A stretch of DNA of 64,000 nt. It comes from Paguma larvata (taxonomy: Eukaryota; Chordata; Mammalia; Carnivora; Viverridae). Both the position numbers and the translations under genes were made by a program. Under the pieces are notes generated by a model. The model did not search any database. It was not told where the DNA came from and was given only the letters and a program-made list of their open reading frames with translations. Where the stretch lies: contig CM057829.1 of the NCBI GenBank assembly GCA_030068075.1, forward strand, positions 84,187,132 through 84,251,131, read 5' to 3'. Below, in pieces: positions 1-10,920 of the stretch (positions are counted from its first letter, which is position 1; every line of letters starts with the position of its first letter).

Positions 1-130
1 TGATCCTTATAAGAAAGGGCAGAATGGCTTAGTGGACCAGAGTATGTGAATTGGAGTCAGATGCCCGTGAAAGCCAACCTTGAACTTGCCACCTTGAAAA
101 ATCCTTTTAATCATTTTGTCCTTAAAGAAT
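1..130 (+). repeat. Possible MIR fragment
   Basis: The order of motifs (a 'ggcttagtgga' start, then 'ggagtcagatgccc', then a 'ccttttaatcattttgtcc' stretch) resembles the tRNA-like head and core of a very old MIR SINE in sense orientation. Divergence is high and the call is tentative. Confidence 0.35.
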
Positions 131-689
131 CGTCACTTTCCAGGGAGGGTGCACCACCTTACACAGATGCCAGAATGAAAATTTATAACTCATATTAAGC
201 AGAAGTCACAGTGTCATTAAGCAGATCGTGACTCTATTACAACATATCCTGGGCTGAGATTGAGAAGCAAGAGCAATTGGATTCAGCATACTGTTGTAGT
301 GTGTAATACGCTCCAGCATGTACATGAAATCAACCAACTACACCTTCGCGCACACAGCAAAAGTGCATATTGCCATTTAGTCATCTTGCTAAAAATTGAA
401 AATAAATGTCTTTGCAAATGTTAATGTTCTCATTCAAAATGTTCTTTTCTAAAATTGGAATCATTTTTCAGTGCTTTCGTTTTTCACATTTGTAGCATTA
501 TTTTGTAAATGGATACCTCCAAGCAATTTATAATGATGTTACATTAATTTGCTAAACCAAATTCAGAATCCTTAAATGTTGTATATTATTTGGCTTTATA
601 TCGTGCAACACATGTCATAGAGGCATCATCATATGCTATTTTGAGACCTTGAAAGAAGGAAGTAAAGTTTATCACAGTTGCTTATCATT
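131..689. other. Unassigned AT-rich unique DNA
   Basis: I see no gene, recognisable transposon or notable repeat here. Only short A/T-rich runs are visible. Confidence 0.5.
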
Positions 690-1400
690 TAGTCTATTTA
701 TTTATTTATTCAACAAATAATTATTAAAGACCTTGTATTTCCAAGTTCTATGACAAGTGCCCTGCACGTACACAGTGTTTAAAAACAAAGCACACAATGT
801 ATACCCTCATGAAACTTACACTTTAGTGGGAAACACGAACTGAAAATAAATGAATACTAAGAGCACAATACATTTTTTGAAAAATCACCTATCCTAAAGA
901 ACCATGTTTTATAAGGTTAAACAAGAGAATTAAGGCAGAGTCTGAGCACGTAGAATTTAAGCTGAGATCTGGACTTTGATGAAATTGTAGACAAGCAAAG
1001 GACATTTCAGAGAATTGATAGCATGTGCGGATGCCTGGAGTAGGGAGTCAGTAAATTCAAGGAACTGGAAGGAGGACAGTGTTACTGACACAGTGAGTTA
1101 AGGAGAAAATATCTAGAGATGACGTGGGGGAGGCATTCAAACTGAGATCCTAGAGGGTTAGTTTTACTTCCTTGGAAAAAGTCATTGAATGACATCAAAT
1201 TTTGTTTTTAGTGGGGGGATAACATGATAAGTGTCTAATTGCAAAATAGCATTTTGAAATTTATGAATAATGACATGTTCGAGGGCAAGAATCAAGAAGG
1301 GACACAAAACAGGAGTTTATTGCATTAAAAATGATAGTGTCTTGAGTTAATGGTGACAATGCTAACATGCAAACAACTACCTTCAGTCAAGAATTACAGA
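690..1400 (-). repeat. L2 LINE 3' fragment, antisense
   Basis: The stretch begins with the (TTTA)n and 'caacaaata' signature of an L2 3' end read antisense. It continues with 'gaaacttacactttagtggg', then 'gaattgatagcatgtgcggatgcctgg' (read in pieces), then 'caaggaactggaaggag' and 'ataacatgataag'. That is the usual order of landmarks in antisense L2. It is ancient, indel-rich and non-coding. Its 5' limit is uncertain and may run past 1400. Confidence 0.65.
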
Positions 1401-2910
1401 GAATGAGAACAGACTGAGCGAAAACACAGAATGAGAGAAGTGACAAGAATGATTTAAAAATATCTGTTTTGCGTATCTGCATCATAGAGGTGCCATGTTT
1501 AAAGAACAAGAAAAAGCAAAGCAAGAAATAAGCAAAATCTGATAGAAAAGAGCAAAAGGTAAATTTTGGAACATAAAAGTTTATCATTGGGAATTGTTCT
1601 GGTGAATGTATCACTTGGGTAGGTGCATACATAAATTTGCATCTTGTTAGCAGCTTCGTGGCTAGAGATTAAAATGTGGGGTCATTTAAATCCATTAGCC
1701 ATTAAGGACTGATGAGGGAGCAGTCTTCTTGTAGCAATTTGAGTATAACCAGATTGGAGTACATTTTGGAGTGAAAGGAAATTGAATTAAGTGAAAACAG
1801 TCATTCTAAACAGCTTTTTTGAGAAACTTACATGAAGAAAAGCAGAAGGGTTTTTATATTTTAGATGTAAGCTTTGTCAGAGAGGGGTTTTTTACTTGTT
1901 TTTTTTTTTTAATTAGTTTTTAATATAGAAGGCTAGCAGGACATATTTGAATGCCGGAATGATTTTAATGGAAGGGAAACAGAAAACACAGAGAGGAGAA
2001 GTAAATATTGAAATAAACAAGTTTAAAAAGAGGCATCAAGATCTTAAGCAATTGTAGTAGGAGTGGGTCTGTGGTGAGCGGAGGTGGCATAATATATGGG
2101 AGGGAAGGATCAGTGATCTTTAAATAATAAATTTTTTAATCCTGCCTACTGCTACACTGTTTCAAAGCATAGCTATGAAAATCTTCTGCTACAGTTTTAG
2201 ACCAATTGTATGATATCTTGTCCTTTAAAGTTGGACACTAATGGGTTATTATTGAGCATGTATTTAAGCACATATCTGTATACATATCTGTATATACACA
2301 CACACACACATATATACACATAAGGCACAATATATGAAGTGGCCCCATGAAAGCCTTATACTACTAAGATTTCCACTTCCTCTGTTAAGTATCCAGATAA
2401 TAATAAATCTGCACAAAAACTGCTGAAGATAACAGGGGAAAATGTGTGGTGAGAAAAGAACAGATCATGGATCTCCTAACAGAGATACATTGTGCCCGCT
2501 TTACAGCAGAGTAGGCTTCAAGCAAAATAATCTCAGTTCTTTCACTGCTTTCTCTGGGTTTAATGCTTCTCATTTTATTTTAGGAAAATAGGTTGGTCTG
2601 GATTGAATTAATACAAATGAATAATAAAAGTAAATGGGCAATTGCAGGTGAAATCATGTCTAATTGGTCTCATGTTCAGAGTATGCTTTTTGTCCAAATA
2701 AGTGTGGGCGTGGGTGGTACAAACAAACCACTGTTTCAACAAAGGAAACAAAAGCAGGAGTAATTGTCAAACTGATTTTAGGGTGCATAATTTCATTAAT
2801 ATGTGCTGTAGAGTCTACAGAGAAGAAAATGTTTTGTACAGAGTCTAGAGAAACACAACATTGTGTGGAAGTAAGACTAAAAATTCATGACAGATAAGAA
2901 TCATATGACG
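1401..2910. other. Unassigned AT-rich DNA with a short (TA/CA) tract
   Basis: No gene is visible. A short alternating purine-pyrimidine tract of TA and CA repeats lies at about 2278-2322. The first few hundred bases may be a decayed continuation of the L2. Short open frames here (for example 1387-1632 on minus and 2664-2897 on plus) have no recognisable domain and unremarkable composition. Confidence 0.45.
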
Positions 2911-2924
2911 AACTTTCAAACCCA

Positions 2925-3050
2925 GAGATTTGGGGGCCCATGCCCAGAGATTTGGATTCAGTAGGTCCGAAGTGGGTCCTGGAAATCTACATTGAAGGAA
3001 TTTTCCAAGCAATCGGCTTGCAAAGTGACCCTATATCACAATTCCAAAAA
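2925..3050 (-). repeat. MER5-like hAT-Charlie DNA transposon fragment
   Basis: The motifs 'gatttggattcagtaggtc', 'gtgggtcctggaaatctaca' and the following spacing match the body of the non-autonomous MER5 family in antisense. The fragment is short and diverged, and no terminal inverted repeats or TSD could be recognised. Confidence 0.5.
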
Positions 3051-3277
3051 CGGAGGTTAAAAAAGTATGATCAGAACTGCTCTTTTATACAAAACCTAAC
3101 TTCTAGCAGTTAAGCAAATTGGAAAAAAAAAAAAAAAAAAACAGGATACAGAGCGGATCATATTTGGTTGGATTCACAGATTATTTTGACCTAGGATGAG
3201 TGATCTCATCTTTTTGGAGTAGAGAGGGTGGAAGCAAAATAAATAAACATTTCAACCCTGCCAATCTAGGATTTTAT

Positions 3278-3346
3278 TTATTTATTTATTTATTTATTAT
3301 AGTGCAAGTGAGCAAGGGGCAGAGAGAGAGAAGGAATCTCAGGAGG

Positions 3347-3397
<51 letters not shown>

Positions 3398-3520
3398 GGG
3401 AGTGGGGCTAACCTAAAGCACTGCACTAGCTCACCTGATGTGGGACTCGAACTCATGAACCGTGAGATCATGACCTGACCCAAAGTCAGATGCTTAACGA
3501 CTGAGCTACTCAGGTGCCCT
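3278..3520 (-). repeat. Felid tRNA-Lys SINE (SINEC type), antisense, with (GA)n expansion
   Basis: In antisense, the element starts with the (TTTA)n tail, passes through a purine-rich region expanded to a long GA array (about 3341-3393), and ends in the tRNA-like head ('gaactcatgaaccgtgagatc' in pieces, 'ctgagctactcaggtgccc'). The A and B box regions are recognisable. It is flanked by a 16-bp imperfect TSD, 'caatctaggattttat' at 3262 and 'caatttaggattttat' at 3521, one mismatch. The GA expansion puts 65-92-residue low-complexity open frames on both strands; these are not genes. Confidence 0.9.
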
Positions 3521-3693
3521 CAATTTAGGATTTTATTAATTGAAATATATTTTGGCAAATTTTACCAAGAGAGAAATTTATAAAATCAAATTTGCTTCTT
3601 CATGTAATGGAGTTTTCCACATTCTCCATTACAATTTCAAATTAAATATGGCCAATGAATTTCAAATTTGGTCTTATATTAAATTTTATTCTT

Positions 3694-3888
3694 AAAATTT
3701 TTTAATGGTTATTCATTTTTGAGAGAGACAGAGCTTCAGTGGGGGAGGGGCAGAGAGAAAGGGAGACACAGAATCTGAAGCAGGCTCCAGGTTTCGAGCT
3801 GTCAGCAAAGAGCCTGACATGGGGCTCGAACCTACAAACAGTGAGATCATGACCTGAGCTCCACCCACTGAGCCACCTAGGCGTCCCT
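3694..3888 (-). repeat. Felid tRNA-Lys SINE, antisense
   Basis: The element follows the standard antisense order: 'tttttaatg' tail, 'cagagcttcagtgggggag', 'gacacagaatctgaagcagg', 'gagctgtcagcaaagagcc', 'gagatcatgacctgag', 'gagccacctaggcg'. AT-rich flanks at both ends share a short 'aaattttaa'-like direct repeat. Confidence 0.9.
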
Positions 3889-4045
3889 AAAACTAAATTT
3901 TAAAAAAGTTTATTTCCATAATCTGTTACAGTTATATGTACATCATTAGAGAAGCTTAGTAAGAATTACAGATAGGTAGAAAAGTACTGTCTTAATGAAA
4001 CAATCACTTGAATGTTTAAAATGCTGAAAGAAAATGGAAAGTTAC

Positions 4046-4255
4046 TGGGGCACATGGGTGTTTCATTCGGTTAAGCCTCTGACTCTTGATTTCGGCTCAG
4101 GTCATGATCTCACCATTTATGGGCTTGAGCCCTACCTTTGGCTCTGTGCCAATAGTGTGGAGCCTCCTTGGGATTCTCTCTCTCCCTCTCTCTGCCCCTC
4201 CCCAGCTCACTCACTCTCTCTTTCAAAGTCAATAAATAAACTTAAAAAACAAAAA

Positions 4256-4315
<60 letters not shown>

Positions 4316-4319
4316 AAAA
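4046..4319 (+). repeat. Felid tRNA-Lys SINE, sense, ending in a (GAAA)n microsatellite
   Basis: The head 'ggggcacatgggtg' is followed by 'ggtcatgatctcaccattta', 'ggctctgtgcc', 'tggagcctccttgggattc' and a CT-rich stretch. The 'caataaataaac' tail continues into about 15 GAAA units (4256-4318). A short imperfect TSD ('ggaaagtta' at 4037, 'ggaagttcc' at 4320) flanks it. A 103-residue open frame across it is SINE plus microsatellite, not a gene. Confidence 0.9.
4256..4318 (+). repeat. (GAAA)n tetranucleotide microsatellite
   Basis: About 15 uninterrupted GAAA units grow directly out of the A-rich tail of the SINE. This is a common birthplace for tetranucleotide repeats and is likely length-polymorphic. 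Confidence 0.95.
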
Positions 4320-4574
4320 GGAAGTTCCTGAATAATGGGTCCTAACAGTTGAACGTTTCATACACACACACTCCTAAACCATGCCAGTCACAAATGCCAG
4401 AGCAAAGCTATTCAAAGAATATGATATTCTTTCCTTGGATGCAGGTAGAAAAATTAAATCAGACAAATTCTACATATCTATTCTGCCAGCAATACCAGGT
4501 TCTTAATTAGGCTTACAATATAGTGAATATTAAAATTGGATGTAGTGATTCCTTCCACTTTATTTATTTGCATT

Positions 4575-4776
4575 TTATTTTTTTAATTAATTAATTTTAT
4601 TTTAGAAGGAGAGAGTGCAGGCCAGAGGCAGAGAGAGAGGGAGACAAGAGAATCTCAAGCAGGATTCATGCTCAGCATGAAGTCCAATGTGGGGCTCAAA
4701 CCCAGGACCCTTGGATGATGATCTGAGCGGAAATTAAGAGCTGGACACTCAACCAACTGAGCCACCTGGGTGCCGC
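4575..4776 (-). repeat. Older, diverged carnivore tRNA-Lys SINE, antisense
   Basis: The tail is 'taattaattaattttatttt'. The purine region, 'gagaatctcaagcaggattc', 'gtggggctcaaaccca' and 'caaccaactgagccacctgg' identify an antisense tRNA-derived SINE. It lacks the felid 'gctgtcagcacagagcc' middle and carries 'catgctcagcatgaagtcc' instead, so it belongs to an older or different subfamily than its neighbours. Confidence 0.8.
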
Positions 4777-6109
4777 TAGTCTTCTTTCTCAAATTGTTTT
4801 CATTTTCTAGGTCCCATGTCCTTGCATATAAACATAAGAATAAACTTGTTTATATCTACCAAAAATCTATGGTCTGATCTTGGCAGAAATTGCATCAAAC
4901 TTTTATCAGTTTGGGGAGAATTGTCATCTTTACCTTCTTGAGTCTTCCAATGCATTAATTTAGTAACACGTATCCTGCTTTTTAGGTACCAGGGGCTGTC
5001 ACTCACAGCAAAGCACTATGCGTTATCAATGGGTAAGGCTGCACAGGGTGTAGTTCATCAAATTGGAATAATTGTAATGTTAGATAGACTTACATTTTGT
5101 TTATGTTTACTCTTCAAAACGATTATTTTATCTTCTGTTCAGAACCAGATAAGATAATAGACAAATGAATTGACCTACAACGTCTGTGTGTGAATTGCTG
5201 GGGATATTAAATATTTTAGGTGGAATGGAGTTTACCTTGAATGCATAAAAGTACCTACTTATTGTTATCTCCAGATTAGGACAAACCGGAGAAATTGCCC
5301 TGTGGCGACCAGGCCTTAGGACGGGCTCAGAGGCAGTTGGAGAAGAAAGTGAGGTAGTTCCCAATCAACTCTATAGGTGAACCTTTCACTTCATGAAAAC
5401 TGTGAGGCTCCTCATTTGCCTCCAGCATGACTGGTTCCCTTTCCTCTCTGAGTTACTTTACTAAGTCATTTGAACTGACACACAAAGGTGTGTCTTATGG
5501 AAAGGGCAGAAAGTGACCCAAAGTGATTCATATCAGACTTGGAACCTCTTCACCAGTTTCCCAGAATGGGGCAGGGCTCTGAAAGTGTATTTTCACATCC
5601 TGTTCCTCATTTACCTTCTGACCATGGAGAGAGAAACTTCTCAGTTGGGCTATGCATTAGATGTGGTGCGATTTACAAACAGATTTGCCAGCATCCATCC
5701 CTGACGCCTCCACCCCCTGCAAAAGACAACAGAATAAAAAGCTCTTCACCCCATGTACCATTTAGAAAATTCCACTGGTGATTCTGACACAAAGCCAAGG
5801 TGCAGAACACTGGTGTGGAGACTAAGGTAGGTAATGTCAGTTATTAAAACCAACAGATGCAGAGGGCTTAATGGAAAAGCCAATGTAGCTTCCTACTGAT
5901 CTCTGCCTTTTCTATTAGCTTCAGTTAGATTTTCATGGGAATTCATGTTTGTGACTGAATGGTGAATTTATCTGGTCACAGGTGGGAACCAGTGGTCTCA
6001 TGGCCTTGTGATTTAGAAAACAGTAGGAGAGGAAAACATTGCTAAGGTGGGATAAAGGGGAATTTTGTTCTGGCAGAAAACCGTAAACCTTTCTGTAAGG
6101 TTAAGCTCT
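4777..6109. other. Unassigned unique-looking DNA
   Basis: I see no supported gene. A possible weak MER5-like fragment lies at about 5750-5820. Short open frames (for example 4800-5006 and 5128-5364 on minus, 5513-5781 on plus) show no recognisable domain. Confidence 0.4.
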
Positions 6110-6480
6110 ACACCACCTCCAGCCAATTAGTGAGAACAGCATCGATAGGGCAGCCTTGCAAAAATGGTCATGAGCCTCCCATGCTAAACAACACAAAATT
6201 CTGAAAATTTATAGGCAAATTATGTAGAGTTAAGGTGCACAGTCAAATGCAGTCAATTAATGTTATCATTATAAATCGAGATTACAGCTTGCCATGTAAA
6301 TAATAGTTCAGAGTAAGCATAAATAACAGCGCGAGTGACTCAATTTAGCAAATCACACAGGCTGCTGTGCATGGTCAGAGTACCGAACTGTTGAAGAGAA
6401 AATGAGCCAATTTAGTGCTGGCAGAGAGATTGCTGGAATGCTAATTCAATATTAAACAGACATCAAAGTAGCTGGTAGAA
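6110..6480. promoter_or_regulatory. Candidate conserved non-coding element
   Basis: This stretch matches no repeat I know. It keeps several CpGs in a CpG-depleted neighbourhood ('atcgat', 'atcgag', 'agcgcgag', 'accgaa'). It contains homeodomain-type TAATT/ATTAA cores ('caattaatg', 'gctaattc') and a palindromic AP-1 consensus TGACTCA near 6337. That texture is typical of developmental enhancers. The call is an inference from composition only; conservation was not tested. Confidence 0.25.
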
Positions 6481-6654
6481 CTGAAAGCAAACTACAGGTA
6501 AAGAAATTAAAGACCGGTAGCAAACAAACACAAAAGGCTTGGAAAAACAAGGTTGCTGAAGTTTGAAATTAATAGCCAAAGAAACCTCATCACCTATGTA
6601 AAACTGTAGGCTGCGCAGTAGTGGTTCTGAGACAGAAGGCAGCAGGAAGCGTGG

Positions 6655-6835
6655 GTTGTGCACAGCAGTGAGGGGTCAGATGGCCTGGGTTCAAACTGCC
6701 ACCAAAACTCCAAAGTCACTCCAACTCTCATCTGAAAAACTGGAGAGACATAAATGGCACTTAACTCAGAGAATTGCTCTGACAGCAGTACACGTTAATG
6801 AATGTAGCGAGGTGGGTGATGTGTAGTAAACTCAT
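6655..6835 (+). repeat. MIR SINE, sense
   Basis: The motifs 'gtcagatggcctgggttcaaa' (in pieces: 'gtcagatggcctggg', 'ttcaaactgcc'), 'ctcatctgaaaaactgga' and 'gaattgctctgac' follow MIR order: B-box-like head, then core, then 3' part. It is old and diverged. Confidence 0.6.
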
Positions 6836-7084
6836 AGAAGTCAGCTAAAAAAAAAAAAAAAGTTACACGCTCAAGCCTTAGTTGCCGTAGTTACAATTGA
6901 TAATTCATCGCGTCACTCAAGATATGTTTTGTTGTCCACATTTTTGCTTAAGGGAAGAAATCTGCTTTCTTGTTGTAAAGAGCTCACTCTGGAAGTAGTG
7001 GAGTAGTAGAGTTTACCTTCTGTATTTCCCTAGGAAGGAAGAACACAGAGCACACATACCAGGAAGTAGAGTATATCGGCTCCC

Positions 7085-7190
7085 TCGGATAGCCGTAACA
7101 GTGCCATGGAATGAATGGCTGACAAAGACAGAAATTTATGATCTCACAGTTCCTGAGACTAAGTCTGAAGTCAGGGTGTCCACGGGGCCA
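7085..7190 (-). repeat. Possible MaLR LTR fragment, antisense
   Basis: The segment 'ccgtaacagtgccatgga' followed by 'acagaaatttatgatctcac', 'agttcctgagactaagtctg' and 'agtcagggtgtcc' resembles the 3' part of an MLT1/MST-type ERVL-MaLR LTR read antisense. Downstream sequence to about 7550 diverges and is unassigned. Confidence 0.4.
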
Positions 7191-7554
7191 AGCCCCACTC
7201 CGAGATTCTGGGCGGAACCCTCCCTTGCTTCCACCTAGCCCATCACCTTGACCCCGCAGGTCCAGCTACCCTGGCCTCATTGGTGCTCCACTAGCATGCC
7301 AAGGCTACTCCTCCTTTAGGGATTTGAACACTCTGCCCCCTTTGCCAGGAGCAAACATCAACATCACTCTTTCTTCCAAGTCTTTCCATAAATAGCACTT
7401 TCTCAGAGACAAACTTTCTAGACTGCCCTCCATGACAGAAATTCCATTCCATCTACCCTGCTTTTGGGTTCTCCATATCATTAATGCATTAAAAGTCCAA
7501 GTATTAGTTAAGATTCTATTCAGTCCCATAGAATAAAGCTATCACTGTAGGCTG

Positions 7555-7645
7555 TGTTTTTGTCTGTTTATATAGCACTAAGAACATAACCTGCACATTA
7601 GGTGCTTGGTAAGTATCTGTTGAATGAATTGAAACAATGAAATTT
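7555..7645 (+). repeat. L2 3' end fragment, sense
   Basis: The motifs 'tagcactaagaaca', 'attaggtgcttggtaagta' and 'tgttgaatgaattga' match the canonical 3' terminus of L2 in sense orientation. Confidence 0.6.
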
Positions 7646-7769
7646 AGTAATCTTGCAAGGTACTGGGAAAAGCCTCTGGTGCATTGTCAGCCTTCCATAT
7701 ATGTAAATTATTGTTTTACTATTATTACTGGTAAATGCTCTTTGAGAAAATTGATGATAATCAATTGCA

Positions 7770-7925
7770 TTCATGGAGGATGTAATATTTCATAAAACGT
7801 ACTATTCTGTGTATTACTTCATTTAATTCTTTCAACAATTCTATGGGGCAGATATTGCTTATTAGTATCACTATTTTACAAAGGGGAAAACACATTCAGA
7901 AATAAAAATAACTTGTTGAAGCTCA
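7770..7925 (-). repeat. MIR SINE, antisense
   Basis: The order 'cttcatttaattctttcaac', 'aattctatggggcagat', 'ctattttacaaaggggaaaa' and 'acttgttgaagctc' is the antisense MIR core. Confidence 0.65.
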
Positions 7926-7984
7926 ATTATCTTATAAATTAATAGTAAAGTTTATTCTATTTTAAAAAATATCAGCTAAGTCAT

Positions 7985-8180
7985 GGGCACCTGGATGGCT
8001 CAGTCAGTTGAGGAACCGACTTCAGCTCTGGTCATGATCTCACGGTTCATGAGTTCAAGCCCCACATCGAGTTTGCTGCTGTCAGCACAGAGCCCGCTTT
8101 TGATCTCCTGTCTCCCCACCCCCTGCCCTTACCCTGCTCACATACTCCCTCTCAAAAATAAATAAAACATTAAAAAACAT
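7985..8180 (+). repeat. Felid tRNA-Lys SINE, sense, with perfect 16-bp TSD
   Basis: The full body runs from 'gggcacctggatggctcag' through 'ggtcatgatctcacggttc' and 'gctgtcagcacagagcccgc' to the CT-rich stretch and 'aaaaataaataaaacatt' tail. The TSD 'atatcagctaagtcat' is perfect at 7969-7984 and 8181-8196, which fixes both ends and indicates a relatively recent L1-mediated insertion. Confidence 0.95.
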
Positions 8181-8196
8181 ATATCAGCTAAGTCAT

Positions 8197-9308
8197 TAAT
8201 TAGACTTTTAAAATAATGGGCCAGATGAAAATAAATTTCATTTTAAAGGAAAATGAAATGAAAACACTGAAGTCTTCAAGATATTTTATGCTTTTAGATG
8301 GCCTAATGGTCCTAAATGTTCCCGATCAGGCTCTCATGCTAGGGTCCCTGTGCCCTAACACCGAAACAGAAGCATTCTGACACATGCTTCACAATTTCCA
8401 CTGATCACGGAGGACAGTCCAAAGACTAAATCAGATTAATGGTTACTACTGCCTAATGTAAACACAGCAATCCAGTGCTTATATTCTCAAAGCTGTTCTG
8501 GTTTCTATGGCACCATTTGTACCTGGAAAAGGAGCTGTGTCACTCTTGAGGAGTCTGTTCTCTTGTGTGAAAGCACAGCAGGCCTCAGCTAGTGTTAGAA
8601 GATGATAAATTCTGAAATTCGTTCATTCCCAAAGAAGCCCAATTGTTAAGGACATTCTGAAGGGCTTATTATCTATAAAATTAGAAGGAAAGTGGCCTAT
8701 TCATTTAGTGCTCATGCTCTTTGGAAAGGAAACAAGTCATCCCCTTCGATCATTGAGAACTCTGTGGCAATGGAGGTCAGACTAGTCTCAACCTATACCT
8801 GTGAGTAATATCAAAAAAAAAAAAAAACTTCTCAGAAACATTTGGAATCATGGTAAATGTTTTCTGCCTTCATAGCCTATCCTTTAAAGATTCTCGGGAA
8901 TTAAGTCCCCGACCCCGGAAAAATTTGTAGAAATTGTGGTAGGTTAGACACTCTGTATATGCATTACATAAAACTGAACTCTCTATTCACTTTGTATAAC
9001 CCTCTGAATTTTAACTGAAGGCATGGATTTTTAAATTTTCAATAGTAAGAGCAGAAGATCTCATATCTACAGCTACCATTTAAGAGTTATGTAAATCTTT
9101 AAAAGTCTTTGAGAATGAATAGCAAAAAATATATAGAATGCTTACAAATGTTTATATAATACAACAATATAATATACAGCATTAATAAAATATATATCTT
9201 ATTGTATACTAGGCACTGTTCTAAGCTCTTTAGAATCTGTAAGTAAATAGTGAATTGTTTTGGGATTCTGATGTAATTATTACTAATTATATAAATTATA
9301 ATAATTAT
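8197..9308. other. Unique-looking DNA, possible conserved element at 8330-8780
   Basis: No gene and no recognisable young repeat. The segment 8330-8780 has balanced composition, few simple repeats and retained motifs such as 'tcagattaatgg', 'tgtaaacac' and 'ttatctat', so it is a weak regulatory candidate. A short MIR-like piece ('aggcactgttctaagctct') lies near 9210. A poly-A tract sits at 8812-8826. Confidence 0.4.

Positions 9309-10920
<1,612 letters not shown>

Noticed and set aside
4034..4345. 103-residue frame with a Lys-rich repeat
   Set aside because: It is translation of a SINE plus its (GAAA)n tail.
7985..8060. tRNA gene candidate (A and B box-like sequence)
   Set aside because: It is the tRNA-Lys-derived head of a SINE with a poly-A-type tail and TSD, not a tRNA gene. 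The same applies to the other SINE heads.
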